This document shows, in pieces, positions 1 through 11,211 of a stretch of 64,000 nucleotides of DNA. The DNA is taken from the NCBI GenBank assembly GCA_963921195.1, contig OY992537.1, forward strand, positions 56,382,313-56,446,312, in the 5' to 3' direction. Source of the stretch: Pegoplata infirma (Eukaryota > Arthropoda > Insecta > Diptera > Anthomyiidae). Under the pieces are notes generated by a model, which was not told where the DNA came from, ran no database searches, and was given only the letters and a program-made list of their open reading frames with translations. How positions within the stretch are numbered: the first letter of the stretch is position 1; every line of letters begins with the position of its first letter. The position numbers and the translations under genes were made by a program.

Positions 1-254
1 GTATTTTTTTTTAATTCACAACAGACCGGGGAAAACATGGGTTAAAATAAAACTACAAATTCTTATAGCAATTGTTGCATCAAGAAACAACATTTTAAAT
101 TGTTATAATATATTAATAATTCCTGTATAGGTGCATTTTTAATAACAAATTTAATTATATTTACAGTAATGCAAGGCAAATTATAATTACAACTACAATT
201 TTTTTTTTTTGACTGCTTTTAATTACACGCAGAAAATTATTGCAGTTACTGCAT
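1..254. other. AT-rich stretch, no gene seen
   Basis: No open frame or recognisable element end. It presumably belongs to the 3' part of intron 1 of lipase gene A, whose first exon is not in the window. Confidence 0.4.
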
Positions 255-2812
255 GGGGCATTCTAAGCCAAATCACTCACTTTTAGACCCGACCACTTTC
301 GATTTATTTTATTTTTGGATATGTTTTAGTACTTATTAAATGCAACTTGGACACCAATTTTCAGCCTTTTATTTCAAGATGGTGTTGAGTAATCAATTTT
401 TCAAAATGGCGATTTTCTCAAAAAAATTAAAAAATTGAAATTTTTAATTAATTTTGACAATTAAAAAATATAGATATTTTAAAAAAAGTTGGACAACGTT
501 TCGTTGGTATTTAAATGTAGTTTTAGAAAAAAATATGAAAAAATTAGTCGAAGTAATTATCACTTATTTTTTGACGTTTAAAAATTAAAATCGACTTTTT
601 GAAAAAGTCCGAAACCTTCGATTTTTTTGTAAAAAACTATACAAATTCCCTTTTTTTAAATTTATTAAAATTTTCTACTGTAATAACATATTTTCATTAT
701 TCAGTGTAATATTTTTTTGGTTTTTCCAAATTTTAAAACAAACAAAAAAAAATTTAAATAGAGATTTCAAAAGGGTGTTGAAAATGCATGCATTTTTAGC
801 ATTAATTTAAAACATATTAGCAAAACACAATATGAAAAATACTTGTCTAAATACATTTGAACTTGAAGAATAAAAAAATGTTATTACAGTAGAAAATTTC
901 AATGAATTTAAAAAATCGGATTGTATTGCTTAATCAAGTGGTCTGCCATACGTTAGATGCCTGGGGAAGTTGTAATAACTTGGCTGATTTTCAACCGATT
1001 TTAGTTTTTGGTACCTTATTAGAGAGGCATTTTACTCCGTATTATAATTTTGTAACCACTTGAATTTAAACTTAACTTAAAATACCAAAAAAATTGAGAA
1101 AACAGAAAAAAATTCATGTTTTTCCTTGTAATCCGTTTTCTAAACTTCAAGGCCCCTAATTTTTGTTAGGCATATTTTTACCTCGAAATTAATATATCTA
1201 GGGTAAGTTTAATTTTTAATTTTTTTGGAGCACCATATAAAATAAATCAGAGTCAAAAAATAAAAGGTGCAATTTTCAAAATTAAAAAAAAATAGAACAA
1301 ATTGCGATCACATCTCGAATTATGGCTTAAAAGTTGCGTAATTTAGAGTAGAACTTTTAGACGTTTTTTAAAAAAAATCGAAGGTTTCGGACTTTTTCAA
1401 AAAGTCGATTTTAATATTTAAGCGTTAAAAAATAAGTGATAATTACTTCGAATAATTTTTTAAATATTTTTTTTCTAAAACTACATTTAAATACCAACAA
1501 AACGTTGTCCAACTTTTTTAAGATATCTATGGGGCATTCCATGTGAAATCGGACACTTTGAAAAACTTTTCCCAATTTGTTCACAGTTTTTAGTACCCTT
1601 CGAAAACTCCTTCATGGTAAATTTTCAGATTTTTTTGATGGCCCTATCTCCACTCCCTAAGTAGGCTCCCATAAAAATAACAGTTGGAGCAAATTTTATA
1701 AAAATGTAATTTTGTATGGGAGCCTACTTAGGGAGTGGAGATAGGGCGTGGGTATGTTTTGAAAAAATGTTGTAGGGTAAAAATAAATGGGGGTCGGTCT
1801 CACTAATGACCCCTCTAAAAATGTATGGGGACCGCCTTAACAGTTAAAGATAGAGGGTAGGTGTGTTCAGAGCAAATGTTGGGACTAAAAAAATATTGTG
1901 GGTCGGTCATACATTTGTTGCTCTAAGAGCACTATTAGGCCAGTTAGAGCGGTTGGAACAAATTTTAAAAAATGTCGTTTTGTGTGGGAGCCCCCTTAGA
2001 AATTGGAGATAGGGTATTAGTTTTTTCCAAAGAAAGGTTAAGACATAAAAATTAATGTGGGTCGGTCTTATAAAGGACCCCTCTATGACGCACCATTGGA
2101 GCAGTAGAAATGATTTTAAGATTGAAAAATTACAATAAAATTTTTTCAAAAATTTTTAAAAAATAGTAATAATCGTTATCCCACAATCTTCCTGGGCAAA
2201 AAATTTGTAGAATTGATAGAAGTTTTACACAAAAAAATTTCAAAAAAATCGAAGAGTACAAACATTTTCAAAAATGAGATTTAATTTTTAAAACTTAAAT
2301 ATCGCATACTAGAGCGCTTTTAAGAATTTTTTGGGATTTTTTTTTAGAAAGTTCGTAAAAAAACAAAAATTTTGAAAAAAAATTTGAAATTTGGACCATT
2401 ATTGAAGAAGTTATGATTAAAAGAAGTTTGAGTAAAGGAACAAACTACAAATTTTTAAAAATTTGATATCTTTTGAACGCGTTATCAAAAAAATCTGAAA
2501 ATTTACCACGAAGGAGTTTTCGAAGGGTACTAAAAACTGTAAACAAATTGGGAAAATCTAAAAAAAAGTTTTTCAAAGTGTCCGATTTTACATGGAATGC
2601 CCCCTATATTTTTAACTAGTCAAAATGAATTGAAAATTTCAATTTTTTAATTTTTTTGAAAAAATCGCCATTTTGAAAAATTGATTACTCAACACCGTCT
2701 GGGAATAAAAGGCTGAAATTTGGTGTCCAAATTGCATTCAATAAGTACTAACATACCTAAAAATAAAATAAATCGAAAGGGGTCGGGTGAGTGATTTGGC
2801 TTGGAGTGCCCC
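255..2812. mobile_element. Foldback element with GGGGCATTC termini (outer copy)
   Basis: Both ends begin GGGGCATTC when read inward and continue as an imperfect inverted repeat of several hundred bases. The left arm is about 255-660; the right arm is about 1365-1530 plus 2608-2812, interrupted by a second element. The flanking 4-mers do not match convincingly. No transposase frame is visible, so it is non-autonomous. A 340-bp relative sits in intron 3 of lipase gene B at 22813-23152. The superfamily is unassigned. Confidence 0.7.
1531..2603. mobile_element. Nested foldback element, GGGGCATTCCATG termini
   Basis: It is inserted in the right arm of the 255-2812 element and flanked by a perfect 4-bp duplication CTAT (1527-1530 and 2604-2607). 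Its ends are inverted repeats over about 100 bases (GGGGCATTCCATG...CATGGAATGCCCC). Inside is a shorter inverted repeat around 1640-1745. It has no coding capacity. A one-armed relative lies at about 27200-27890. Confidence 0.75.
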
Positions 2813-3036
2813 ATATATAGCAATCGTTTGTTTTTGTAAAAAAAATGTTAAACAAAATTTCTTACCGTTGTTAAAAAAATAAATGCAATCATGTTAGGAC
2901 GATTGAGGACATCGGGTATCAAGTGCGGATCCAGGTTTTGGTTTGGGGGGGGGGGGGGGGGGGGTAAACATTTTTTTTTAATCAAAAAACTTTTTTTTTT
3001 GCCGGGAACCTCAAAATTTTAAATCTAATTGTAAGT
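2813..3036. other. Unclassified spacer with a 20-G run
   Basis: No gene. It holds an uninterrupted run of about 20 G at 2945-2964, next to a GCGGATCCAGG stretch of the kind seen at ends of some insect DNA elements. I do not recognise the family. Confidence 0.4.
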
Positions 3037-3560
3037 GAAGGAACAGAACAAGTCCGGCACGACTTTTCCATACGATTTGACAGTTAAAAACCGTGACCGG
3101 AACGCTAAAACTTAAAACTTATTATATTTTATCTGCGGGTTTTCTCATTTTCCCTTTCTCTTTTATTTTTTCATTTACAATAGTGTAAAAAACGTTCAGT
3201 AGTGCCATTTTTATAATACTAACTATCAACGGCGTATGCAGGACTGTTTTTTCAGGGCCCAACAACAACAACAAAAAATTTTTTGTTGTTTTTTTCTTGA
3301 GATTTGTGTTTTCCAATACATATAAAAAAAATATTTTTTTGTTGTTGTTGTTGGGCCCCCCTCTGTATACGCCGATGCTGACTATGAGATATGCTATTTT
3401 TTTCGTAAAATTACGCTTATTTTATTAAAAGTTAGCACCACTGAACAAACAAATGACATTTTTTGCCGTCGCCGTCCCCCGTCATTGTTTTGGACCTACA
3501 TTCTCCGGCAGCGGCCACCATCCCTTGTGCCGTGCTAGTTCTGTTTCTACTCTAATTTCG
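3034..3560. mobile_element. MITE with GGAACAGAACAAG-type inverted ends
   Basis: The left end (GGAACAGAACAAGTCCGGCAC near 3040) and the right end (inverse of GAAACAGAACTAGCACGGCAC, ending near 3556) form a terminal inverted repeat of about 27 bases. A shorter relative is at about 60750-60882. It contains a smaller palindrome. It ends only about 35 bases before the acceptor of lipase A exon 2. Confidence 0.55.
3228..3378. mobile_element. Short palindromic MITE (GGGCCCAACAACAAC arms)
   Basis: GGGCCCAACAACAACAAC at about 3257 is mirrored by GTTGTTGTTGTTGGGCCC ending at about 3357. Outside these arms the sequences CGGCGTATGC and GTATACGCCG also pair. It is nested inside the 3034-3560 element. Confidence 0.5.
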
Positions 3561-3593
3561 ATTTTTATATTTCTCTCTTACATTTTTTTCTAG

Positions 3594-4778
3594 ACTCAAC
3601 TTATTCGTAAATATCAGTATCCATTAGAAACTCATTATGTTACCACAGAAGATAATTACATATTGCAACTTCATCGTATACCAAAACCTAATGCACCGCC
3701 AATATTTCTAATGCACGGCCTGCTAGACTCTTCATCAACATGGATTTTAATGGGACCCGATAGGGCACCAGGTAGGTAACAAATAATAATAAGCAAGTTA
3801 TAAAAAATATTAAAATTATTTAACCAACAGGATACTTTTTTTCCGATAGCGGTTATGATGTTTGGATGGGTAATGCACGAGGAAATCGATATTCTCGCAA
3901 TCACACCACACTGAATCCTGATAAAGATCGAGAATTTTGGAATTTTAGTTGGCATCAAATTGGTTTCATTGATTTACCAACTATGATTGATTATGTATTA
4001 AAAGAAACTGGGTTTAAAAAAACCGGTTATTTTGGTCATTCTCAAGGTACTACGTCCTTTTGGGTTTTATGTTCAATGCGTCCTGAATACAATGATAAAA
4101 TAACCATGATGCATGCCATAGCACCGGTAGCATTTTGTAAAAATATAGTTTCGTTATTTTTTCGAGATTTGGCAGAATTTTTTATTGCCGGCTTTAAACA
4201 GTATATAAGAGAGTTTTTACCACGCAAGGAACTGTTACACAAAACGTGTTTAATATCAAAAACAACGGAAAATATATGTGTTGCGGTAATGGATCAAATT
4301 TTAGGAAGAGATGATGAACAAAATAATGCGGTATGCAAAATCATATTGGCAATCTGTCTATTAAAACCATAACAAAAAAATCTCTTTTCAGACTATGCTT
4401 CCGGCTATTCTTGGACATTTTCCAGCCGGTGCTAGTTTTATGCAATATATTCATTATCATCAACTTGTTAACTCTAATCGTTTTTGTCAATATGATTATG
4501 GTCCCGAAGAGAATATTAAACGATATGGTAAATCTTTACCACCTGCATATCCTTTAGAGAAAATTACTGTACCAGTGGGCTTGTATTATACACGTAATGA
4601 TTATCTTTCGAGTGTGAGCGATGTGAAAAGATTAATAAAAATCTTACCCAATGTTGTGGATGATTGCCTTTATCCTAGCAAGACATGGAATCATATGACC
4701 CCATTATGGGGCATAGATGCTAGAGAGTATGCGCATAAAAGAATGTTAAGAAATATGAAAAATTATTCTTATTTTTAA
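3594..4778 (+). CDS. Acid lipase (lipase-3-like) gene A, exons 2-4, 5'-incomplete
   Basis: Exons 3594-3771, 3831-4330 and 4392-4778 join in frame into 354 codons plus TAA. The introns are 59 and 61 bases with GT...AG ends, in phases 1 and 0. The product is an alpha/beta-hydrolase of the acid-lipase family (gastric/lysosomal type, ester lipids, secreted or lysosomal). Visible features: the oxyanion-loop motif LMHGLLDSS in exon 2, the nucleophile elbow GHSQG (Ser codon 4040-4042), catalytic Asp in RNDYLSS (codon 4599) and His in WNHMT (codon 4692). A Cys pair flanks the presumed cap segment. The N-terminal exon with signal peptide is not seen; in genes B and C it lies 4-5 kb upstream, so it probably falls outside the window. 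No frameshift or stop is visible. A Tc1-like element begins 5 bases after the stop codon. Confidence 0.9.
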
Positions 4779-4830
4779 AAATACAGTGTATCACAAAAGT
4801 ATTTTGCCTATGCAAATTATAATGAAATTT

Positions 4831-4840
4831 AATAAATAAA
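4831..4840 (+). promoter_or_regulatory. Candidate poly(A) signals of gene A, inside a transposon end
   Basis: Two overlapping AATAAA hexamers lie 53-62 bases after the lipase A stop, within the inverted repeat of the Tc1-like element. No AATAAA lies between the stop and the element, so the transcript end is probably transposon-derived (inference). Confidence 0.5.
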
Positions 4841-5441
4841 CGCTACAAAAAAATATTTATTTTTAAAAATAAATATATGTTTTACTTAATATTAAATAAG
4901 GGAAGATTAAACTTTAATTCTGTATTTTTAAACATTTAATTTTAATTTTTCATGCATGAAATTTTTAAGAAAATATCAAATTGTCACTCATTTTTCAGCT
5001 CACAAAAGTATTTTGCTTTTTTAATTTTACTATATAATTTTTTTAATTTATTAAAAAAATTAACAATTTTAATATTTTGAATAGTATTTATTGTTATCCA
5101 GAACTGATTCCAGACGTCTGGGCATTGATTCCACTAAATTCTAAAATTTTTGGAGAGGTATTTTGTACCATTCTTCTTCCAATGCTTGTTTTAAAGTAGT
5201 TTTTATTGAAATGTTGTGCTACAGGATTTTTTCGTCCAAATGAGCCCAACGATTTTTGATAGGATTCATGTCGGGACTTTGGGGTGGTGTTGCCAGATGT
5301 TTAATGTTATATAAAAACCACTTATTTACGTCAAAAGTTGTGTGTTTTGGCTCATTATCACGTTGAAAGTATAGCCCATTTCGCGGTAGCCCCATTTGTT
5401 TAGCACTGGCATGTTAATTTTACCGCAAAAAGTACAAATCT

Positions 5442-5939
5442 CTACATGACTATCCATAGTTTCATCAATAAACACCAACTGGCCCATTTCAAGGCCGACA
5501 TCAAGTCCTCAACCATCAGAGAACCACCACCATATTTTACCGTTGATTTTATATTTTTTATATTTAACGATTCATTTAGCATTCGCAAGACCATACGTCG
5601 ATCATCACACCCAGAAATGTTGAATTTGGTTTCGTCACTGCACATTTGAGCTTTCCAAAACTTTATTGCGTCAGATAGACGACTTATGGTCTGGCGAAAG
5701 CCAAATATATCCTTAAATATAAAAAATATAAGATTAACTGTAAAACATGATGGTGGTTCTCTGGTGGTGTAGGGCTGTATGTCGGCCTTGAAATGGGCTA
5801 GTTGGGGTTTATTGATGAAAATATGGAAAGTCGTGTTAAGATTTACCCTTTTTGAGGAAAAATTAACATCCCAGTGCTGAACAAATGGGGCTATCGCGAA
5901 ATGGGTTTTACTTCCAAACGTGATAATGAGCCAAAACAC
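5442..5939 (-). pseudogene. Tc1-type transposase central fragment across the palindrome centre
   Basis: The minus-strand frame contains CSDETKFNISG (second catalytic region) and TVKYGGGSLMVEDLMS. It reads through the loop of the palindrome, so its first part is antisense of the other arm and not real protein. It supports the origin of the element only. Confidence 0.6.
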
Positions 5940-6131
5940 ACAGCTTTTGACGTTAAAAAGTGGTTTTTATACAACACCAAACACCTGGCAACACCACCAC
6001 AAGGTCCCGACATTAATCCTTTAGAAAATCTTTGGGCTCATTTGGACAAAAAAAATCATATAACACAACATTTCAATAAAAACTACTTTAAAACAAGCAT
6101 CGGAAGTAGAATGGTACAAAATACTTATTAA
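5874..6131 (+). pseudogene. Tc1-type transposase C-terminal fragment
   Basis: An 85-codon open frame with the DNEPKH block and PPQGPDINPLENLW, the conserved C-terminal catalytic region of Tc1-family DDE transposases. A mirrored, frame-broken copy lies on the minus strand at about 5150-5440. It is a remnant only. Confidence 0.75.
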
Positions 6132-6523
6132 AAAATTTTTGAATTTAGTGAAATCAATGCCAAGACGTCTAGAATTAGTTCTGGATAACAATAAATACAA
6201 TTCAAAATATTTAAATTGTTAATTTTTTTTAATAAATTTACAAAATGATATATTAAAATTAAAAAAGCAAAATACTTTTGTGAGCTGAAAAATGAGAGAC
6301 AATTTGATATTTTCTTAAAAATCTCATGCATGAAAAATTAAAATGAAGTGTTTTAAAACAGAATTAAAGTTTAATCTTCCCTTATTTAATATTCAATGAA
6401 ACATATATTTATTTTTAAACATAAATATTTTTTATAGCGTTTTTTTATTAAATTTTATTATATTTTGCTTAGGCAAAATACTTTTGTGATACACTGTATG
6501 TATAATTTTGTGTATATTTTTAT

Positions 6524-6898
6524 CAGGGTTGGCAACCGATACCCACCTAGTAGAACGGTATTTGGCTATTCTACCGCAACCAATAAAGATATGGAAATTT
6601 TCATAAGCGATTATGAAAGCTGATGAAATTTCTAGTATTTTAAATGTGTCAGTTCGTGTTTCTACCGGTTCGTTTTAGTTATATAGGATAATACCGTTAT
6701 AATACCGTTTTAAACGGTATTATAAAGGTATTGACCTATATTTCGAAAACGAACCGGTAGAAACACGAAGTGACACATTTAAATTACTAGAAATTTCATC
6801 AGCTTTCATAATCGCTTTTGAAAATTTCCATATCTTTATTGGTTGCGGTACAATAGCCAAATACCGTTATTCTAGGTGGGTATCGGTTGCCAACCCTG
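6524..6898. mobile_element. hAT-type palindromic MITE
   Basis: The ends are CAGGGTTGGCAACCGATACC and its inverse, and almost the whole 375 bases fold back on themselves. A perfect 8-bp target duplication ATTTTTAT flanks it (6516-6523 and 6899-6906), which is the hAT signature. A diverged relative end (GGTTGCCAACCCTG) is at about 61430-61444. Confidence 0.85.
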
Positions 6899-7771
6899 AT
6901 TTTTATATTTTTTAGTTAATAGATTTTTATTTCTTATAAAATACTACTATGTATATTTTTCATACCCTCTACTCTAGTGATAGAGGGTATATATAAGTTT
7001 GTCATTCCGTGTGTAACACCTCGAAATATTGATCTAGGACCCCATAAAGTGTATATATTCATGATCCTCGATCGATTTCTTAAGTTTGGCATATATGTTG
7101 GGCATTTACCTTTCAGGTTGGTATTGCAATCCAGCCAAATCGGTCCAGTGCACTGTGGGCCAGGATTTCCATTTTTTGGCCAATAAGGTCTGTAAGGCAA
7201 CACATATTTAAAAATATTTTTTCGGAATGTCGACATCTTGAATTTTGCCCACCTTTAATATCTTTTTATTATAGCTTAAAGTTTTTTTTTTACATGCGGT
7301 TAAAGTCAATGTTTGAGATTTTTTTTTATATTTTTTATTTATGAAACAAATAATTTTTTTTTGTACTTCGACACAATATTTTTTCAAATTTTAGGTGAAG
7401 TTCTCCTAAAGACATACCTGTTTGTTCAACACATGATATAAACTGCCAAAAAGTAAGCTATAAGCATATTTTTTTGTAAATAAATTATGGAAATTCATAC
7501 TTTTGTTGAAATCCGCCTTTTTTCAACACCAAAGTCCAAAAAAGTCCAAACGATATTGACAAACCTCGAACTACGATCTGTCTCTGATAATGTATTCTAT
7601 TCACATTTTTGCGACCCTGTGCGACCGTTCATAAACTTTTGATCTAGAGGCAATAAACCAAAATATGACGTTTTGAAATGCCCTAAAATGGAACTTGAAC
7701 ATTTTTCGATATTTTTGTTTCTATTGATTTCTAATAAAACATGCTTACTTTGACAACATTGGCGTGATAAC

Positions 7772-8130
7772 TGCTGATGGGCACGTGAGTGAATTTTGAC
7801 TCACGTTGACTCACGCTCACGAAAAAAAAACATAATTTACTCAACCGTTATTTTTCTCACACTTACTCACTATTTACGTGAGTAAACAAAACAAAACTCA
7901 CGTGTGACTCACGCTCACTCGTAACTCACGCTAAACATTTAAAACACGAAAAAAATTGTAAAAACTGAATCAATACAATTAAATAGTTTTGACTCACGCA
8001 AAAAAATTGCACTCACAACGAATCACTCACGCAAAAAATTGTCGCACTCACTTATCACTCACGAACAAAAAAAATTTAATCACACTCATTTTTGATCACG
8101 AGTAATTCACTTGACCAGCGTCCATCTCTA
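7772..8130. mobile_element. hAT-like MITE rich in ACTCACG
   Basis: The ends resemble TAGAGATGGGC and its inverse CCATCTCTA; the flanks GTGATAAC and GTGCTAAA match at 6 of 8 positions. The interior is a dense field of TCACGTGAG/ACTCACGCTCAC words. A partial relative lies at about 11388-11492. Confidence 0.5.
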
Positions 8131-8510
8131 GTGCTAAACATTAAAGCTGGTAACGCATTTAAGCGGGCATATTTGGCAATAGCATTTTTAATATTTTTTA
8201 CGAAATTGTAAGCTTGTAGCATTATTTGTACATTTAGGATGGCAAATGTCTATTGGAAATAAAAATGCCTATTGGAAATATGAACTTTTTGAAGCATTTA
8301 AAAGAGAAATATTTTATAAAAATCTTCTGATAAAAGCAAAAAGAGGGATTTATAAAAACTTAGAAATTTAAACATTGTACATTTTTTTAAAAAGCTATGT
8401 CCTAAATTTTGAATCCGCCATTTTGATTTCAAAAAATCTGAGTTCGTATTCGTGTTGTGCAATCATTTCCTAGTGATATTTTGAAACATTAATCAATAAT
8501 TCAAATATCT

Positions 8511-9040
8511 TGTCCGCCCTATTGGGTCCGCTATTTTGAATATTTGATTCCTAAATCAGATTTGGCATTCCAAAAACCTGCAAAATCAGACAACATAGAA
8601 AAAAACTTAATATTTTATTTGACGCCATATTGGATCCGCCATTTTGAATTAAAAAAAAAAAAATCGGAGCTCATATTCGTAATTACTGACCCTAAATACA
8701 TCAAAAATTATAAATTTAAGTACAATTAGCTAAGAATTACAAAAGCATATTCGCCATATTGGATCCGCCATTTTGAATTTCAAATCTTTAATTCCAAAAT
8801 CAGTTTTAACATCCGAAAAACCATTAAAATCAAAGTTTTTGGCCAAAAGAGACAACATATAAAAAATTTTAAATTTAAATTTGTCGCCATATTGGATCCG
8901 CCATTTTGAATTTTAAAAGTCTGAGCTCATATTCGTTATTAACGACCCCAAATACATCGATTATGATTATACTAAAGACAATAAACAAAGAATTATAAAA
9001 TCATGTCCGCCATTTTGGATCCGCCATTTTGAATTTTGAA
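8511..9040. repeat. Diverged tandem repeat, about 110-130 bp units
   Basis: The phrase GGATCCGCCATTTTGAA (or a variant) recurs at about 8521, 8632, 8763, 8894 and 9016, each time preceded by CGCCATATTG-like sequence. Between the phrases the units are AT-rich and diverged. There is no coding frame across them. Confidence 0.6.
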
Positions 9041-9704
9041 ATTTTTATTCCAGAATCGTGATCAGCGATCCTTTAACACCCATATGCAATACTTTTTTGA
9101 CATATAGGTTAAGCGGTCTATTTATGGCCAAAATTCAGGGATGCTGGCCCACAGTGCAGTGGTTCAAAAGTTATGAGCAAAAAACTAAATTTCGGCAAGG
9201 GTTTTTCGTGAATTTACGAGATAAAAAACACGTAAACTTTCTAAAGGAAAATCTGAAGTTTCTGACGTTTGGCATATATATTTTTCGTTCCCCTAGCCTG
9301 GTTCGTGTTTGAGCCATATCGATTCAGTGGTTCAAAAGTTATAAGCAAACCCGTGAATTTCAGATTAGTTTCTCCTTAAATTTACATGTTGAAAACTCGT
9401 TAAACATGTTTTCTAAACATTTGTAAGTCAAAAAAATATTTTACAACGTATTTGTGTCACTCAAAAATATTTTTCACTAAAAAAGAATACACTCGAAAGA
9501 AATTTTACACTCAAAAAAAATTTTGTAAAAATTTTTTTTCCAAAAATTACTAAAAAAAAGTTTTTTTTACGCAAAATAAAATATTTCTAATCAAAAATGC
9601 AAATTTTTTCACGTTAGAAAATTTACTATCACTTAAAAACGGCATTGTGGAGGGTATTCATTGATTCGGCTAAGTCGAATTTAACTTCTCTACTTGTTTT
9701 TCTT

Positions 9705-10139
9705 AAAAAAAGTCTACACAGTAACAAGTCCAAAAAGCAACCAGCGGAAACCCTGTGAATTTAGTTGCATTTCCTAAGTGTTTGACCGAATATATACGAA
9801 TTGCAGGTTGTCCAGAAAATGTAATTTGGTCAAAATGCTTAATTTTCAATAAAAATTGGATTGAAATAAATCGTACTATATGCTGATGCACAATTGGAAA
9901 AAACCTGGAGCTTGATCGGCAATCAGAAACTTAACTATTTAAAATGGCTCTATCTAGGAAAGTATAAAAGATAACCACAACCACTAAGCATCTTAATTTA
10001 GGCCTCTACTAGCACATTGTCCACACATACATTTTTAAGAAATCTGATCACAAACGAAACAAGTGTGAATAATAAATTCGGCTGAATCTTCGATATCCTC
10101 GAACATTTTTCACATGTTCAAGAAAATAAAATATTGGCA
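9705..10139. other. Intergenic, no gene seen
   Basis: AT-rich sequence without a long frame or a recognised element end. Confidence 0.4.
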
Positions 10140-10385
10140 GCCCGTGTAAAAATCGATTAGATATGATGCGATCCTTTTAGATCTAAATATATCAATTGTA
10201 TCTGATTAGATCTGTTATATCCGAAATTTGTCCCCATTTCCGAGATCTGATCAGATACATTTACTAATAAGATCTATTTAGATCTCGAAATTGGAGAAAG
10301 TTCTCGGATATAATAGATCTGATCAGATACATTGATATAAATAGATCGTAAAAGATCAGTCAAATCTTATCAATTTTTACATGGG
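10140..10385. mobile_element. Foldback MITE with AGATCT-rich arms
   Basis: CCCGTGTAAAAATCGATTAG at the left pairs with the inverse of CTTATCAATTTTTACATGGG at the right. The interior is full of GATCTGATCAGATAC-type self-complementary words. A relative lies at 41916-42110, just upstream of gene C. No target duplication could be fixed. Confidence 0.6.
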
Positions 10386-11210
10386 AGAGAGTTTTTTTGC
10401 GGGGAGGGGTTCGGTGGGCGACGTCGGAAGACGTGGGGGCACCGGGTGCACCTTGTCCCTCCTCATAAATGCTGCCAAATAGATAAATTATTGCTTTTGC
10501 ACATAAGGTTCAGACCCAGCAACAAGACATACTTGTCCTTACGTATTTTGACCTTCTAAATTCGGATCAGCTAATAGAATTGAATTCTACCGTTGGGTTT
10601 TTCTGTAATTTACAAGCAAATTCCGCAAAATAAACCTACCTGATTTCTTTTGAAAATTTGACTAGTTGTAAGTTCAACATTTTTTTCAAATTTTATTTCG
10701 GTATGTAAAGTTTAAGTCTGATTTATTACGAAGAAAATATCAGGTTTAAAAAAAAAACGTAAATAATGCATCAATTTTTCTTTGTACAAAAACAGTTGTG
10801 TTGTTGCATTCGGCACACCCGAAATAAACCAATACAACTGTTTTTGTATGAAACTAAATTTAAGCATTTTTGTTTAAATGCATGTAACTTCTGCAATTTA
10901 TGACGAATTTTATTAAAACACCTCTTATTTTTTCTTATTTTTAACATCACATACATAAAAAATACAAAGGAAGTGTCCCTAGTGTCACCCTCCGATCCCT
11001 CCTAATAATGTGGTATAGTAAATGAAGGGTCTTTGGAAAACCTATCTAACTGTTCAAAGAACGTGTTCAAACATGGACGAAGAATATTGAAAACTGAAAA
11101 AGGTCAACTTGCCCCCCTAGGACGCAACCTCAGCGTGACTATATAAGCCAACGATTAACAAAAACCGAAATAAATAAAACTTCAGTTAAAGAAAATACAA
11201 ATTACTGTTA
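10386..11210. other. Intergenic with a short GC-rich patch
   Basis: 10395-10460 is much richer in GC than its surroundings and holds small palindromes (GACGTCGGAAGACGT, GCACCGGGTGC). No coding frame or splice structure is visible, so its origin is unknown. The rest is AT-rich spacer; 11120-11200 resembles sequence at about 47880-47930 and, inverted, the flanks of the 57386 element. Confidence 0.35.
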
Positions 11211-11211
11211 A

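Larger units (their letters stand above)
4784..6496. mobile_element. Palindromic Tc1-like element (inverted duplicate)
   Basis: It starts CAGTGTATCACAAAAG and ends with the inverse; TA lies on both sides (4782-4783 and 6497-6498), as for Tc1/mariner. The two halves are near-complete inverted copies, with arms of about 815 bases and a loop near 5602-5676. Each arm carries the C-terminal part of a Tc1-type transposase in opposite orientation. The right arm shows RDNEPKHTAFDVKKW and PPQGPDINPLENLWAHLDKK (5874-6131, plus). The central minus-strand frame shows SDETKFNISG and KYGGGSLMV. The N-terminal DNA-binding region is missing and frames are broken, so it cannot encode a working transposase. 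Confidence 0.85.
6957..9704 (+). mobile_element. DINE-1/Helitron-like element, family 1, with internal insertions
   Basis: The left end is ATACCCTCTACT plus its mirror AGAGGGTAT, followed by GTTTGTCATTCCG and the GACCCCATAAAGTG block. The right end near 9650-9704 has the hairpin ATTCGGCTAAGTCGAAT followed by TCTCTACTTGTTTTT. The same two ends delimit the compact copy at 51251-51946. The interior holds an hAT-like MITE (7772-8130) and a diverged tandem repeat (8511-9040). No Rep/helicase frame is present. That both ends belong to one insertion is inference. Confidence 0.5.

Noticed and set aside
1..3593. First exon of lipase A inside the window
   Set aside because: I looked for a signal peptide plus NYLEDNYP-like sequence before a GTAAGT donor and found none.
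3671..4242. Minus-strand open frames over lipase A exons
   Set aside because: Antisense of conserved lipase coding sequence; the plus-strand exons have splice sites and catalytic motifs.
6934..7236. 100-codon minus-strand frame
   Set aside because: Lies in the conserved left block of a Helitron-like element; no protein motif, and other copies do not keep the frame.
10386..10470. GC-rich patch as a possible exon or CpG island
   Set aside because: No open frame with splice sites and no similarity I recognise; left as an unexplained patch.
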